NCBI GenBank assembly: GCA_023333565.1
Contig: JAJKFH010003937.1
Coordinates: 372,001-436,000 of the forward strand
DNA length: 64,000 bases
Reading direction: 5' to 3'
Source: Puffinus mauretanicus
Taxonomy: Eukaryota; Chordata; Aves; Procellariiformes; Procellariidae
Numbering within the stretch: the first letter of the stretch is position 1; the number at the start of each line of letters is the position of its first letter. The position numbers were made by a program, and so were the translations under genes. The notes under the pieces were generated by a model. It had not been told where the DNA came from, made no database searches, and worked only from the letters and a program-made list of their open reading frames with translations. This document shows positions 53,466 to 64,000 of this stretch, piece after piece.

Positions 53466-56058
53466 AAACAAATCACCAAAATGCAAAACACCATGTCAGG
53501 CTTAAAAATACTTTCATTTTTGTGTTTTTTTCTCCTGCCAATTGACTAATTTGAAATTCAAATAAAAGTGACTAAGAACCTCCATTTAACAGTTTTCTTG
53601 TTAATATTCATGTACATTGGAATACTACAGAAATCTGACCGAGCTACTTTACACGGACTGGCTAACATTGCTCAGGAAAACATCAGAGTATTTTTAAAAA
53701 ACAAGATTCAAGGATAAGCCTCTTATTTGTTCTCTTATTTGCATTCTAGCAATTTACATGTAAAAACATCCATCTTTATGCAACACAAGGTATTTTTCAC
53801 CTATTCCATGTTTATTTGTATGATTTTCTCATTATTCTGAAAGAGATATGTCAATGGATTCCAAAACAACTTTGCTTTTTATTTTACTGGCCCAAGGAAA
53901 ATAGTATTATTACAAAGATTCTGCCAGTGTTTCCAATATAATGCTCATTTTTACAGCATTTGTAACTTTGCGGTTCACATTTTTACCAAATTTGACAAAA
54001 TATGGATGTTGGTTCTTACTTTCAATGTCAAAGGGATAAGAGGATATGAGCACGTGCATATAGGAAGCGTGTACAAATACTGGGGGTTTTTTATCACAAT
54101 ATTAAGTTAGTAATGAAGATGTTTAAATACACAGAAAAGCTAACATTTCAGTTGCATGTAGTTTGCTGAGACCATCATGGGTCCACAATAACTCTGTATC
54201 TAGATACATCCACTCCAAGAGGAGAAGGTCTACAAATAAGTTACTCTATATCTGGAAATCCAGGTAAATACAACAGATTCCAGAAGTGAGAGTACTCCCA
54301 AAAATCTACAAACATCACCCCATATATATAATCTTTAAGACATGGCATAAAGTTAAACAATCTTACTGTTTCATGCAGATTATCCTGGACCTAATTAAAC
54401 AAATATCTTTCTGCAATTCAAAAAGCTGGAACACTACAGGGAAAAAACCATTATCTTTGCATTTCAAAATCTCTTAAACACTCTTTCCAATTGGACTACA
54501 CTGTCTGATTTAATAAAACAAAAAGACTCTAAGTGAACAGAAAGTGAAGTAAATAGACCATAATATAATGAGGTAACAACTGGGCTGCAGCAGCAGTCTT
54601 ACCATGGGCAAGAAAGCTTCGTGCAAGCCAATTAGTGCACGTGATACCGAAGCTAGCTTGCTTAGAACTACTGCCGGTGTCTTCACATGTCCTACAGTCT
54701 CCCGTGCTACGTCCCAGCTAAGGACCCTTAACTCAAGTTCTTGCTCTATCTTTCATTTATCTATTCGGCCAACCCTACTCCAGGCAAAGTTTTACTGGGG
54801 GGATGCTAAAGCATCCTCCTCTTTCCTCTATCCAGGAGCGTGTGCTGTGATCCAATGCAACAGAACTCACATCTACCTGCATTCATTCTGCGTAAATCCC
54901 TACGGAAAAGGGACTACAGACTTGCAATTACCTTCTTGTAAAGCTTACAGTTATGGTACATATCTAAAGAGTTATAATGGCTGTTAGCGCTTGGCAAGAG
55001 CAGCCAACTAGTGAGAAAGACATATATTCGTTTCATCAATACAAAATTCAGACTTAGTATTTCAGTGCTAATAACCCAATTCCAAAAGAAGTTCAAGTAC
55101 TTGTCCTCTTACAAAATGGAGATTATGAATACTATGCTTGTCTACTATTCATGATTTTAGGTAGTAGGGGGAAGGATTAACTTTCTCCTGCAAATAAGAA
55201 TAAGAATCACTCAGTATTTCTTGATGATTTTTTTTCCTTTGGTAAGACTGGTATTTCACAAGTAGCTGCTTCTCCCCTCATTCTTTATTTACATGCCTAC
55301 ATATTTCAAATGATCTTCAAATCCCATCCTTTCTACGACTCAGCAGCAAAAATTCTCAAAGTAGCATGAAGTGGAAGTGACAGCACTGCAATGCAGTTTA
55401 ACCTCCTCAGAGTAAAATTGGCAACAGCTTTGAAGGTATCAGATTCCTTTGCAACTTCCTAAATCCTCCCTAACTCTCCATTTTTTTTTCCCTTTTTGAA
55501 AGAAGAACAAGGTTGGGTCCCTCTAAGGCTGTTGGGATCTCATTTTTATTGCCTTAAATGCTGCAGAATTTATAAGCTGCTTTTTCACTAGTTGAGCCAC
55601 GCATGCATGTTGCACTGACAAAGTTTTAAATTTATTACGTAGAAAATTTAAAATCATTTCAAGAATTCATAAGCATGGATTATGTCAGTCTATTATTACA
55701 TAAAGTAATGTGATATGGACAAATACTAAAAAACAACTCTTAGGAGGACTTAATATTTTGTGTTATATGCTCACCTTGCATTGAAAAAAAAAAACCCCAA
55801 ACCAATCAGTCTAATTTCAAGTACCTAGCATATGTAATAAAATACTTCTAAAAATCTAGACCACTAATAGACAGAAAAAAGATCCATTCTAAATCATAGG
55901 AGTTCCAACATTTTTTCTACATTTCTTAATTCTAATTAATTTTATAAAATTGCCAGCGCCACTGAATGCCTCAGAAAAATGACAGTTCAGACTCTTTTAG
56001 ACATAGACCACTGGAGATGCTACAGCAACAGCTACATCAATGCTCATAACGACTTTGA

Positions 56059-56136
56059 AGTTAGCCCTGATTTGCGCTGGAACTGGACCAGATGACATCC
56101 AGAGGTCCCTTCTGACCTAAACTCTTCCATGACTCC
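56059..56136 (+). mobile_element. CR1 relic (3' end)
   Basis: The stretch contains ACTGGACCAGATGACATCC, then AGAGGTCCCTTCTGACCTAA and ends ACTCTTCCATGACTCC. It follows the CR1 3' tail (TGGACTAGATGACCTCCAGAGGTCCCTTCC-type layout) in plus orientation. It is degenerate and only about 80 bp long. Confidence 0.8.
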
Positions 56137-57920
56137 ACAGTTTCTCCTTCATAAAGAACCATTCTAGAACAAGGTGGGGAGAGCCAACAGGAAGGCAATG
56201 TTATCAGCTCTTATTAAAGGTGAGACGCTTGGAGAAATTGCACTTAACTGATCTAAGAGCTCACCAGAGAGTGGGAGGAGGTCCTGCTCCTTCACTCCCT
56301 AGCCATTCTCAGCTGCACGTTGTGGTTCCGTCACAACTCTTGCACCAGCTCTGGCGTTAACAGGTTCTTCATTGAGCCAACTCAGCTCACTAACCAGGTT
56401 GCTAAACCAAACAGCCTTCTGCTCAGTAAATTAAACTGGCTAAATATATGGTTGCTAGAAGCCCAGCATATAGCAGAGATGGAGAGGAGTGATTGCAGCA
56501 CCTCACTGTAGCAGCAGTAAACCATTAGACTGATGTCAGCAACTTAACAGTGAACTTTGTGGGAAAAACCCTTTGACATATGCATTTGAACAACTCATGT
56601 AAAGATTATTAAGAAATGACAAAATTCACCACTGCAAAGAATACACCCAAAAGGAGAATTAAAAAAAAAAAAAAAAATTCTTAGGAAATCAAAAGATCCT
56701 AATCAAAATCTAAACAAATTATGAGTGATTAGACTTCTGAGAGATTAAATTGCACATGGTTTATTAGTTATCGCAAAAATATATGAAGTAACTGTGATAA
56801 GAAGAGGTTTCCTAAAAGTAGTGTTTGTTCTTTACATATTTCAAAAGTCATGTCATATTTACCCACCCTGGTGGGTAACACTAAACAATAGCTAAGAAAC
56901 TCCACCTATAAAGAAGATGCCTCTCATCAGGATGCCTTGGAGAAAGAAGAAAGCTGGATCTCACAGTTCTAGCGCTTCTTTCGTACCTGAAAAAGTGTAG
57001 TGCAAATCTCAATAGGTCAAGACTTTTGCTAGAATTTCTCAGACCTAGGGAAACTTGAAAATAGACATGTCTGGCATGAGGTTCAAACCCAGTTGCTTCA
57101 TGAGAACCTCCCTGGGAACACCACATGTCTGTGACCAGCTTACTTCATGTAAACAGAGAAGCAAAAAAGCTAAGAAAAAATTGAGATGCACAAATGTTTC
57201 CACTCATCTAGGGTTTTTTTCCTTATAATAATCATAAAATTGGTTATGGAAGAAAAACAGCAACTTGCAATTCAGCATACAAGTCTTATTCACAGTGAAA
57301 AGCATTACTCACTATTCCTACTGTTTTGCAAGACTAGGTTGATAGTTAATTTAAGGCTTTAAAATTCATAGAATTACTCTCCATCAGACTTTCTAAAGAC
57401 AAAGATAATGAGATTAACATACCTGAAAAATATACTTAGGGCTAGTACAGCAGGAGACTACTAATTCAGAAGACAACGGTTTTTAGGTACTGTATTATTT
57501 ATGATCTCAGTGTGCATAAAACTATAAAAGTGATTAATTTCATTTGGTGACTGGGCTAGGAAAAAGGTCAAAGGAAAAATTATTTCTATTCAAACAAAAA
57601 AGGGGCTTTTCCTGCTGAAACCAAGCAATACTAAATTATTTTCAGGGGCAATAAAAACTAGGTATTTCATTTCTGAGTGTTTTTTTAATCTTTAAAAGTA
57701 TTTTAACTAGAAAGATACATCCCTATTCAAGCATGACAATTAAAAATTTATTTGGAATGCAACCAACCGTAGAGAATGAAAAAAAAAAAAAAACACCACA
57801 AATACTTTGCTAGAGATAGTGTTACCAGTATATGTTTAGACTGGAAATAGAAGCTCAAGTTTAGGAACAAGTATCAATTCTTACTATTATGTCTAACCAG
57901 ATAACAAAAATGTCCTCTTA

Positions 57921-58103
<183 letters not shown>

Positions 58104-61035
58104 CTAAGCAAAAACAAAAGAGGGATGTAATTGTCAGACAGGTAGACTTCAGCATAAAAACAATTTTAGAAAGAATTTTAAGACAACAGCAAATTCTCTG
58201 AGAGATTACTCCTGCTATCCATGTTTAGAAAAAGGAAAAAAGGAATTTGAGAAGTAGGGAAAACAATGTTAGTTCACTGTATCATTTCTGACCTCCATTG
58301 TACTCATGATCAGCAACCTCTACATATCCCCATGCCAAACACGAACCTGCAAACAGCCTCTGCCATCTAGCACTTACAGTACTGAAATGATAAAACAATG
58401 TGATTCATCAAGTTATTAATGCATTATTACATGCAAACAAATTCTGCAGATTTTTTTTTCTTTTCATAGTTTGGCCTTTAATTTGACCTACTTACTCTTC
58501 AACAGGAGACGAAGCCCAAAGGCAGAAAGGTGACATGCAGACATTACATTACGCTGTGCTGGCGCTTCCCAAAGCTGGCTCGGCTGCATAGTTCCTCCAA
58601 CACTGTGTGTCACGGCAATGACCCTACCATTTCTCTCCTCCATGCCCCCAAGTAGTGGAAGCACTTGGGCTACAGAAATTCAGTTTCTCAGTGGCCATTA
58701 AAGTTGCTGGAGAAGAGCATTTATTAAAGAAAGAACTGAACACCTTACTCTTTATGTGAGGTTTACTCTTTATGACCAACGAAACAACTTTTATCTAAGA
58801 ACCTGAAACTCTCTGTTGCAACAGAAACTGTGGAGCTGCTTCTTTGTCAGCCCACATCAGAGTATCTTCTGCAAAAACATTAAGGAACTCACTATTCTTG
58901 GGCACTGCGGTTTTGGATGTGCAGTGAAACATGCCTCCGGACAGGGTAAAGCACCCAGAGCCAGAAACTGGTGCTTCACATTAAGAAGAAAATGATCTCC
59001 TAATTTAAACTGTATTACACAACCAACTTTGGCATGCCATTTTCTCCCACGTCAAGTTTACTTTAATCCTGAATTCCACTGTGCTCAACTTAATTAGCCA
59101 TCTAGTCATGTTTTTCACTGCATTGCCAGATCTTCAGAAAGCTGCTTCTCACTCAATAAATCTGACAATATTGCCTACTATTACCAACTGTTTTGCATTA
59201 CAACAACAGAAGGTGGGTTTAATCAAGTATTTTGATACAGTAGCGCAGACTGAAGAGATGATGGGCAGTAGAAGTTATTCTAATTGGTACCACATGTGTC
59301 AGAAGAAATCAATCACGTGAACAAAAATCATTTCAACTGACATACCTAACCAATAAGTCCCAAAATAAAGGCCATATAATAAAATGCTTGCATTTCTATA
59401 TGGTTATATAGCATAAAACTAGATATGGAGCTACAGATACTGTAAAAGTGAAACAATCAAACATTTGAGAGCTCAATCTGCAATATACGAGAATATCAGA
59501 CTCGGATACTAGCGTTTCTTCTCATTGAGGTAAAGCCTACTTATTCAACAGTTATGGTTTCATACAATATCCTCAACTTTTCAGTAGAGCCAAATGAAAT
59601 CACATGGTCCGTAGTAAAACTTTTAAGCTGGGACACAGTCAAGTAAGAGATTTTCTCAAAGGATGTCTCAGCACCGGTTAAGTTCTCCTCTCAGCTACCA
59701 GGGTGCAGCCAGTGACAGAAAAAATGAAACATCTCCTGCAAGCCAAGGTGAAATGTGATTGGTAATATAACACAGACTTGCTTAAATATGTTTCAGTTAA
59801 AACAGATTTTCATTCTTTCTCAAAAACTCATCATATAGGATTTAATGAATGTTAAAAAAGATAGTCTAAGCCGACATGGAAACGATTTTCACTCAAAGCT
59901 AAGTCTTCTGAAGTTAAACGAATGCTGTGTCTGTGTGTGACCCCAAACCTCCAAACGGCATCGCATGGGTTCATTCATCCACCAGACCTCTGCAAACTGA
60001 AGTATTAGCATCAGTTAAGAATTTCTAGTGAAGTATAAACTACAGTTATTTCACTAATGCAATTACAATGAAATGTCATGAGCATAAAAGAGGCTATGTT
60101 CTACAACAAACACAATAAGCACAGCACTGATTTCAGGCAAAATGTTCAGGGATTTCCATTACGTTAAGTAAATAACATTTTTAAAAAGAGCAGCATTTTC
60201 TTCCTCCTTGAAAAGTTTTCATACAATGTAATCCTTTGTAATGCTTGTAGGTATTATATTTTCTCCAATTTCTCAGTGAATACTTGGCTCCTTTAACCCA
60301 ATTTCTCATGTACCATCCAGGCAATTTGACGTGAAGCAGGTCTAGAATATTAAACATTTTCCTGAAGCAGGTTATCCCATTTCACACTATTCCCATGTCC
60401 ACCTGGGACCATGTTTGTCAAAGGTGATGTAAAATATATCAGTGATACCAAGTGAGCAAGTCCCACCAGAGAGAGCTTACCTTATCTACCCAAAATAATA
60501 CACATTAGCCCTGGAATCAATCCAGAGGGACCAACTTATTTAAAATTAACAATTTATACTCAAACTTCAATAAAATGAATTATTATAATCTGATGATATT
60601 GAAACAATCAAAAAAAGAAGAACTAAATCCAGGACAAAAATTAAAACAAATAATTTTTTCTACAATGTCTAGACTATAATGCAGAGAAAAATACAATATA
60701 TTCCATCACACGTTAATTCTACCTGTCTTCATATTCTGCTAGCTAATGATTCCATGAACACATTTGATTGCTCATATTTTATAATGCATTATTAAAATTT
60801 AAATATTTAATAGCAACTGGTATTACATATTGCCCCAATTAGTACACCTCAATTTAATAACTGCTTATAATTGAACTTCAATGATGGTGAGAGCACCCGA
60901 TTTTCTTCAAAGCACATTGCTCTTTCTCTTTACTTTTAAGAGATGTTTTACTGCTTTATTATCATTATTATTATGGATATTCCTCTTGTTAACCCGCATG
61001 CCAGGGTGCAACTGCAGGAGGCACTGCTTACTCAC

Positions 61036-61135
61036 CTACCAAAAATGGGTCCTGACCATACTAACTGCATGATTAGTTTTTCTCTGGAAGGTCTCACAAA
61101 ATCTCCTATTTTGAACTTTTCCATATTACCCCTTG
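61036..61135 (-). other. Candidate cryptic or poison exon in ATE1 intron
   Basis: On the ATE1 strand this 100-bp segment is preceded by a strong pyrimidine tract and acceptor (CCTCCTCCCTCCATCCACAG, AG at 61136-61137). It is followed by a near-consensus donor, TAG then GTGAGTAAG (from 61035 down). If spliced after the phase-0 end of the upstream exon it would read nine codons and then TAG at 61108-61106. Its length is also not a multiple of three. Inclusion would thus truncate ATE1. Whether it is ever spliced is unknown; many introns hold such pseudoexons. Confidence 0.3.
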
Positions 61136-61291
61136 CTGTGGATGGAGGGAGGAGGAAGATATGAAATCCATGCTATCCCTTACACAAAGAAAAAAGAAAA
61201 AAAAAGCCAGGAAACGCTTGACTTGTACAATTCGGTGGAAATTATTTGCTGAAGAAGTGAAGTGATTAATTCCAGCAGTTCCTTTCCCAAA

Positions 61292-61309
61292 GGCACACAC
61301 ACACACAAC
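61292..61309 (+). repeat. Short (CA)n microsatellite
   Basis: About seven CA units, GCACACACACACACAACC. It is a short dinucleotide repeat. Confidence 0.85.
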
Positions 61310-61468
61310 CTACCATATGGTAGATTTCTATCTCTTGGTTAGCAACATATTTCCTTTTCACTACTACGTCCTCCTTTCATTAGGGATTAGTGGAGATGCT
61401 GTGAAAGCAGCCTACAAATATAGGCTGTGTCAGCAGAGAGGTAGCGCTGCATGTTTTCATTAAAAAAA

Positions 61469-61833
61469 GCCAGCAATGCACCCTCGCAGCAAAAAAGGCC
61501 AACAGCACCCTGGGCTGCGCCAGGCAGGGTCGAGGGAGGTGAGCTTTCCTCTGCTCAGCACTGGTGAGGGTGCATCAGCAGTGCTGGGCCCAGTGCTGGG
61601 CTCCCCAGTACAAGAAAAATAAGGACTTACTGGGGCAAGTCCATAAGGGCCATAAAGATGGTTAAGGGACTCGAGCATCTGAGGTATAAGGAGAGCTTGA
61701 GAAAATTGAGACTCTTCATCCTCGAGAAGAGATGACACGGGGGGAGGTTTTATGACTCTGTAGAAATACCCAGTGGGAGGGAATGAAGATAAGGGAGCCA
61801 GATTCTTCTCAGCAGTTACCACTGACAGGACAA
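61469..61833 (+). mobile_element. Older CR1 LINE, left part of a split copy
   Basis: The segment carries the CR1 ORF2 3' region in plus orientation, with GCCAGCAATGCACCCTCGCA, GGCCAACAGCACCCTGGGCT, GTGCTGGGCTCCCCAGTACA and GATTCTTCTCAGCAGTTACC in the correct order. There is a small internal deletion near 61528. It breaks off after ACTGACAGGACAA at 61833, where the inverted CR1 begins. The rest of the same copy continues at 62346. Confidence 0.88.
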
Positions 61834-62345
61834 TCATAGAACCATAGAATCATTAAAGTTGGAAAAGACCTCGAAGATCATCGAGTCCAACCATCAACCC
61901 AACACCACCGTGCCCACTAAACCATGTCCCTAAGCACCTCATCTACACGTCTTTTAAATACTTCCAGGGATGGTGACTCAACCGCTTCCCTGGGCAGCCT
62001 GTTCCAAGGCCTGACCACTCTTTCAGTAAAGAAATTTCTCCTAATGTCCAATCTAAACCTCCCCTGGTGCAACTTGAGGCCATTTCCTCTTGTCCTATTG
62101 CTTGTTACTTGGGAGAAGAGACCAACCCCCACCTCACTACAACCTCCTTTCAGGTAGCTGTAGAGCGCAATGAGGTCTCCCCTCAGACTCCTCTTCTCCA
62201 GGCTAAACAACCCCCGTTCCCTCAGCCGCTCCCCATCAGACTTGTGCTCCAGGCCCTTCACCAGCTTCGTTGCCCTTCTCTGGACACGCTCCAACAACTC
62301 AATGTCCTTCTTGTAGTGAGGGGTCCAAAACTGAACACAGTATTT
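61834..62345 (-). mobile_element. Younger CR1 LINE inserted inside the older copy
   Basis: The plus strand starts TCATAGAACCATAGAATCAT, the inverted CR1 3' end, so the element lies on the minus strand. Its frame from 62297 down to 61917 is open for 126 codons. It encodes the C-terminal part of the CR1 reverse-transcriptase ORF ([60 protein letters not shown]) and ends at a normal stop. The copy is 5'-truncated near 62345. It closely matches the copy at 3255-3515 and is less decayed than its host CR1. Confidence 0.93.
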
Positions 62346-62585
62346 GCAATGTATGCAAATTAAAACACATGAAATTCAATCTGAACAGAAGGAAACAGGT
62401 TTTAACTGGAAGGTGGTCAAACAGTGGCACAGGCTGGCCAGAGAGCCTGTGGAATCTCCATCCTTGGAGATATTCAAAACCCATGGTCCTGAACAACCTG
62501 CTCTAGCCAACCCTGCTCGAGCAGGGGAGTTGAACTAGGTGATCTCAAGAGGTCTTTTCCAACCTGAACAATTCTGTGATTCTGT
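62346..62585 (+). mobile_element. Older CR1 LINE, right part of the split copy
   Basis: From GCAATGTATGCAAATTAAAA the CR1 consensus resumes in plus orientation: ACACATGAAATTCAATCTGA, GTGGAATCTCCATCCTTGGA, and the tail AATTCTGTGATTCTGT at 62585. The left part ends at GACAGGACAA and this part begins at GCAATG, adjacent positions in the CR1 consensus. The two are therefore one element interrupted at that point. Confidence 0.88.
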
Positions 62586-64000
62586 ATCAAAACAAAGTAA
62601 ATCAACTCACTGCATCAAAAAGTAAGACAGTGTCTACAGAGCTAACTTCTGTACCTTATTGGAAAAGTACAGTATTTGAGCTATACTGTCAACTATTTCA
62701 TCAGGACAGGGATAAGAAGCTTAAAATGCTAAAAAGATTAGTGAAGCTGTGAAGGTACAAGGGACTTCAATAGGAAGAGACTTTGAGTATCACCATGTAG
62801 ACATCATGCCTATGCCACTATAAGAAAAAAAAGCAATTTGCCAAGATCTCTAAATGAAATTAGTTTTGATGTAGTCCTGAGCAGTGCATCAAATGTGACT
62901 AAAAATATGACATTCTACAGAAGGTGATCCTGGGAATTACAGTCCTGTAACCATATCATTTGTTATTACATCTCCTAAAAATTAACTCATATCAATAAAC
63001 AAAATAGAGTGGAGCAGAAGCTGATGTGCTTTTTGAAGAGCAAAGATCTAGATTCACAAACGCCTTTCAGTTCTTCAGGATTCAAAAGCATCTCAATACG
63101 GATAAAAACAAACGAAGTGAGAACAAATGATCATTTACATAACAGAAAGCAGCTCACTTTCCATCGTGCTGGATCTATTCTCTATACTGGTATGTGAATC
63201 ACTGACGCCTGAACAATGTTGCAGCAAACTGAGTTGATAATTTGAAAGTATTCAGGATGAAGTTAAGTTAAGCAAGTTAAGCAAGAACTGAGTGTAAACA
63301 ACTACAGAAAGATCCCGAGTGATTAAAAAGGCAGAGGAAATATCAAATGTTCATAAATGCATGGCACATAAATGCATGGGGAAGAAAATATTGCTAAACA
63401 CACACATCTAAAACAATGGGTATAAATTAGCAATTCACTCAAAAAGATGCTTTTGAGAGCAGTTTTATGAAATCATTGATTTAATGCTTAGCATCAGTCA
63501 AAATGGAAAAAGACTAAAGAGCAATTAGAGAAGGATTTGAAAACAAAACAAAAAAACCACACAAACAAAAAATCATCATTCGACTGCGTAATGTCATGGC
63601 GCATCCGAGTATTGAGGCTCGTTCCAGCTGTTGTATCAAGACGACATGGAACAACTCGAGAAGGACAAACACAGAGATGACTATTAACGATGCCAATACA
63701 ACCCCTGGCCCAGAACATCCTCCTAACTCACCAAGCACCAAAACCTAGGAATCCACCCTGAGCAGTTCAGATTTTCCCTGTGCCCTTCTTCCGTAAACGC
63801 TCTCACTTTGGCAGCAACACGGTACCAGGCCACACTGGTTTTTGGTTAAGACTCCTCCATGCAGCTCTCCTGTACTGAACCATTATAATCGTACCTCTCC
63901 AAACAAGGTGTTATTTGCACATGTGAAGTAGTAAAAGGGCAAACGTTTAAATGTAGCTTCTAAGACAAAAGGATGAATTAAAAAACCCAAACAGTTCTCT

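Larger units (their letters stand above)
58104..64000 (-). other. ATE1: Part of the next upstream ATE1 intron
   Basis: Nothing from the acceptor at 58104 to the window end matches the expected preceding exon (…FTRFLCSSPLE), so this is intron for at least 5.9 kb. It holds a nested CR1 insertion (61469-62585), a short CA repeat near 61294 and an exon-like segment at 61036-61135. The remainder is ordinary AT-rich sequence. The last 400 bases are somewhat richer in CpG, but no exon could be supported there. Confidence 0.85.

Noticed and set aside
57063..57072. AGACATGTCT, a perfect p53-type half-site
   Set aside because: The adjacent decamer does not match. A single half-site is common by chance.
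61460..61837. 125-codon minus-strand ORF
   Set aside because: It is antisense to the older CR1 copy and so a shadow of the repeat.
63494..63760. Possible further upstream ATE1 exon in the slightly CpG-richer end of the window
   Set aside because: No frame gives the expected FTRFLCSSPLE ending or other ATE1 sequence, and no suitable donor and acceptor pair was found.

Overview
This is vertebrate, and specifically bird-like, nuclear DNA. It is AT-rich and intron-dominated, and it carries several CR1 LINE fragments with the typical avian 3' end (tandem TCATAGAA-type octamers). I see no prokaryotic operons, no CRISPR and no complete intronless gene. The only gene I can establish is the 3' part of ATE1 (arginyl-tRNA--protein transferase 1), on the minus strand. 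Four coding exons are present: 57922-58103, 53153-53252, 26080-26200 and 6587-6765 (with the stop codon). They join in frame into 582 nt, which is 193 C-terminal residues plus a stop. All splice sites that can be seen are GT-AG. From family knowledge, 193 residues is also the length of the matching part of the 518-residue human protein. The N-terminal cysteine-rich region and the mutually exclusive alternative exon pair known in mammals should lie beyond position 64000.

Layout. 1 to about 6415 is gene-free 3' flank. By the human gene order on 10q26 it should face the FGFR2 upstream region, but nothing in the sequence proves that. It holds one CR1 fragment (3255-3515) and an exon-like patch of unknown meaning (2077-2201). 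6416-6765 is the last ATE1 exon with a first possible poly(A) signal. 6766-26079 is a 19.3-kb intron. 26201-53152 is a 27-kb intron with a small CpG-dense patch, a 127-bp purine tract, a CR1 relic and an unassigned 156-codon ORF. 53253-57921 is a 4.7-kb intron with a CR1 relic. 58104-64000 is part of the next upstream intron. It carries a nested CR1-in-CR1 insertion and, on the ATE1 strand, a 100-bp exon-like segment with good splice sites that would stop translation if included.

ATE1 transfers arginine from Arg-tRNA to acidic (or oxidised Cys) N-termini in the Arg/N-degron pathway. The exons here encode most of its C-terminal GNAT-like transferase domain. Nothing in the window amounts to a new multi-gene system. 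The most testable oddities are the candidate poison exon, the intronic CpG patch, the exon-like patch in the 3' flank, and a basic KKRRK cluster near the ATE1 C-terminus.
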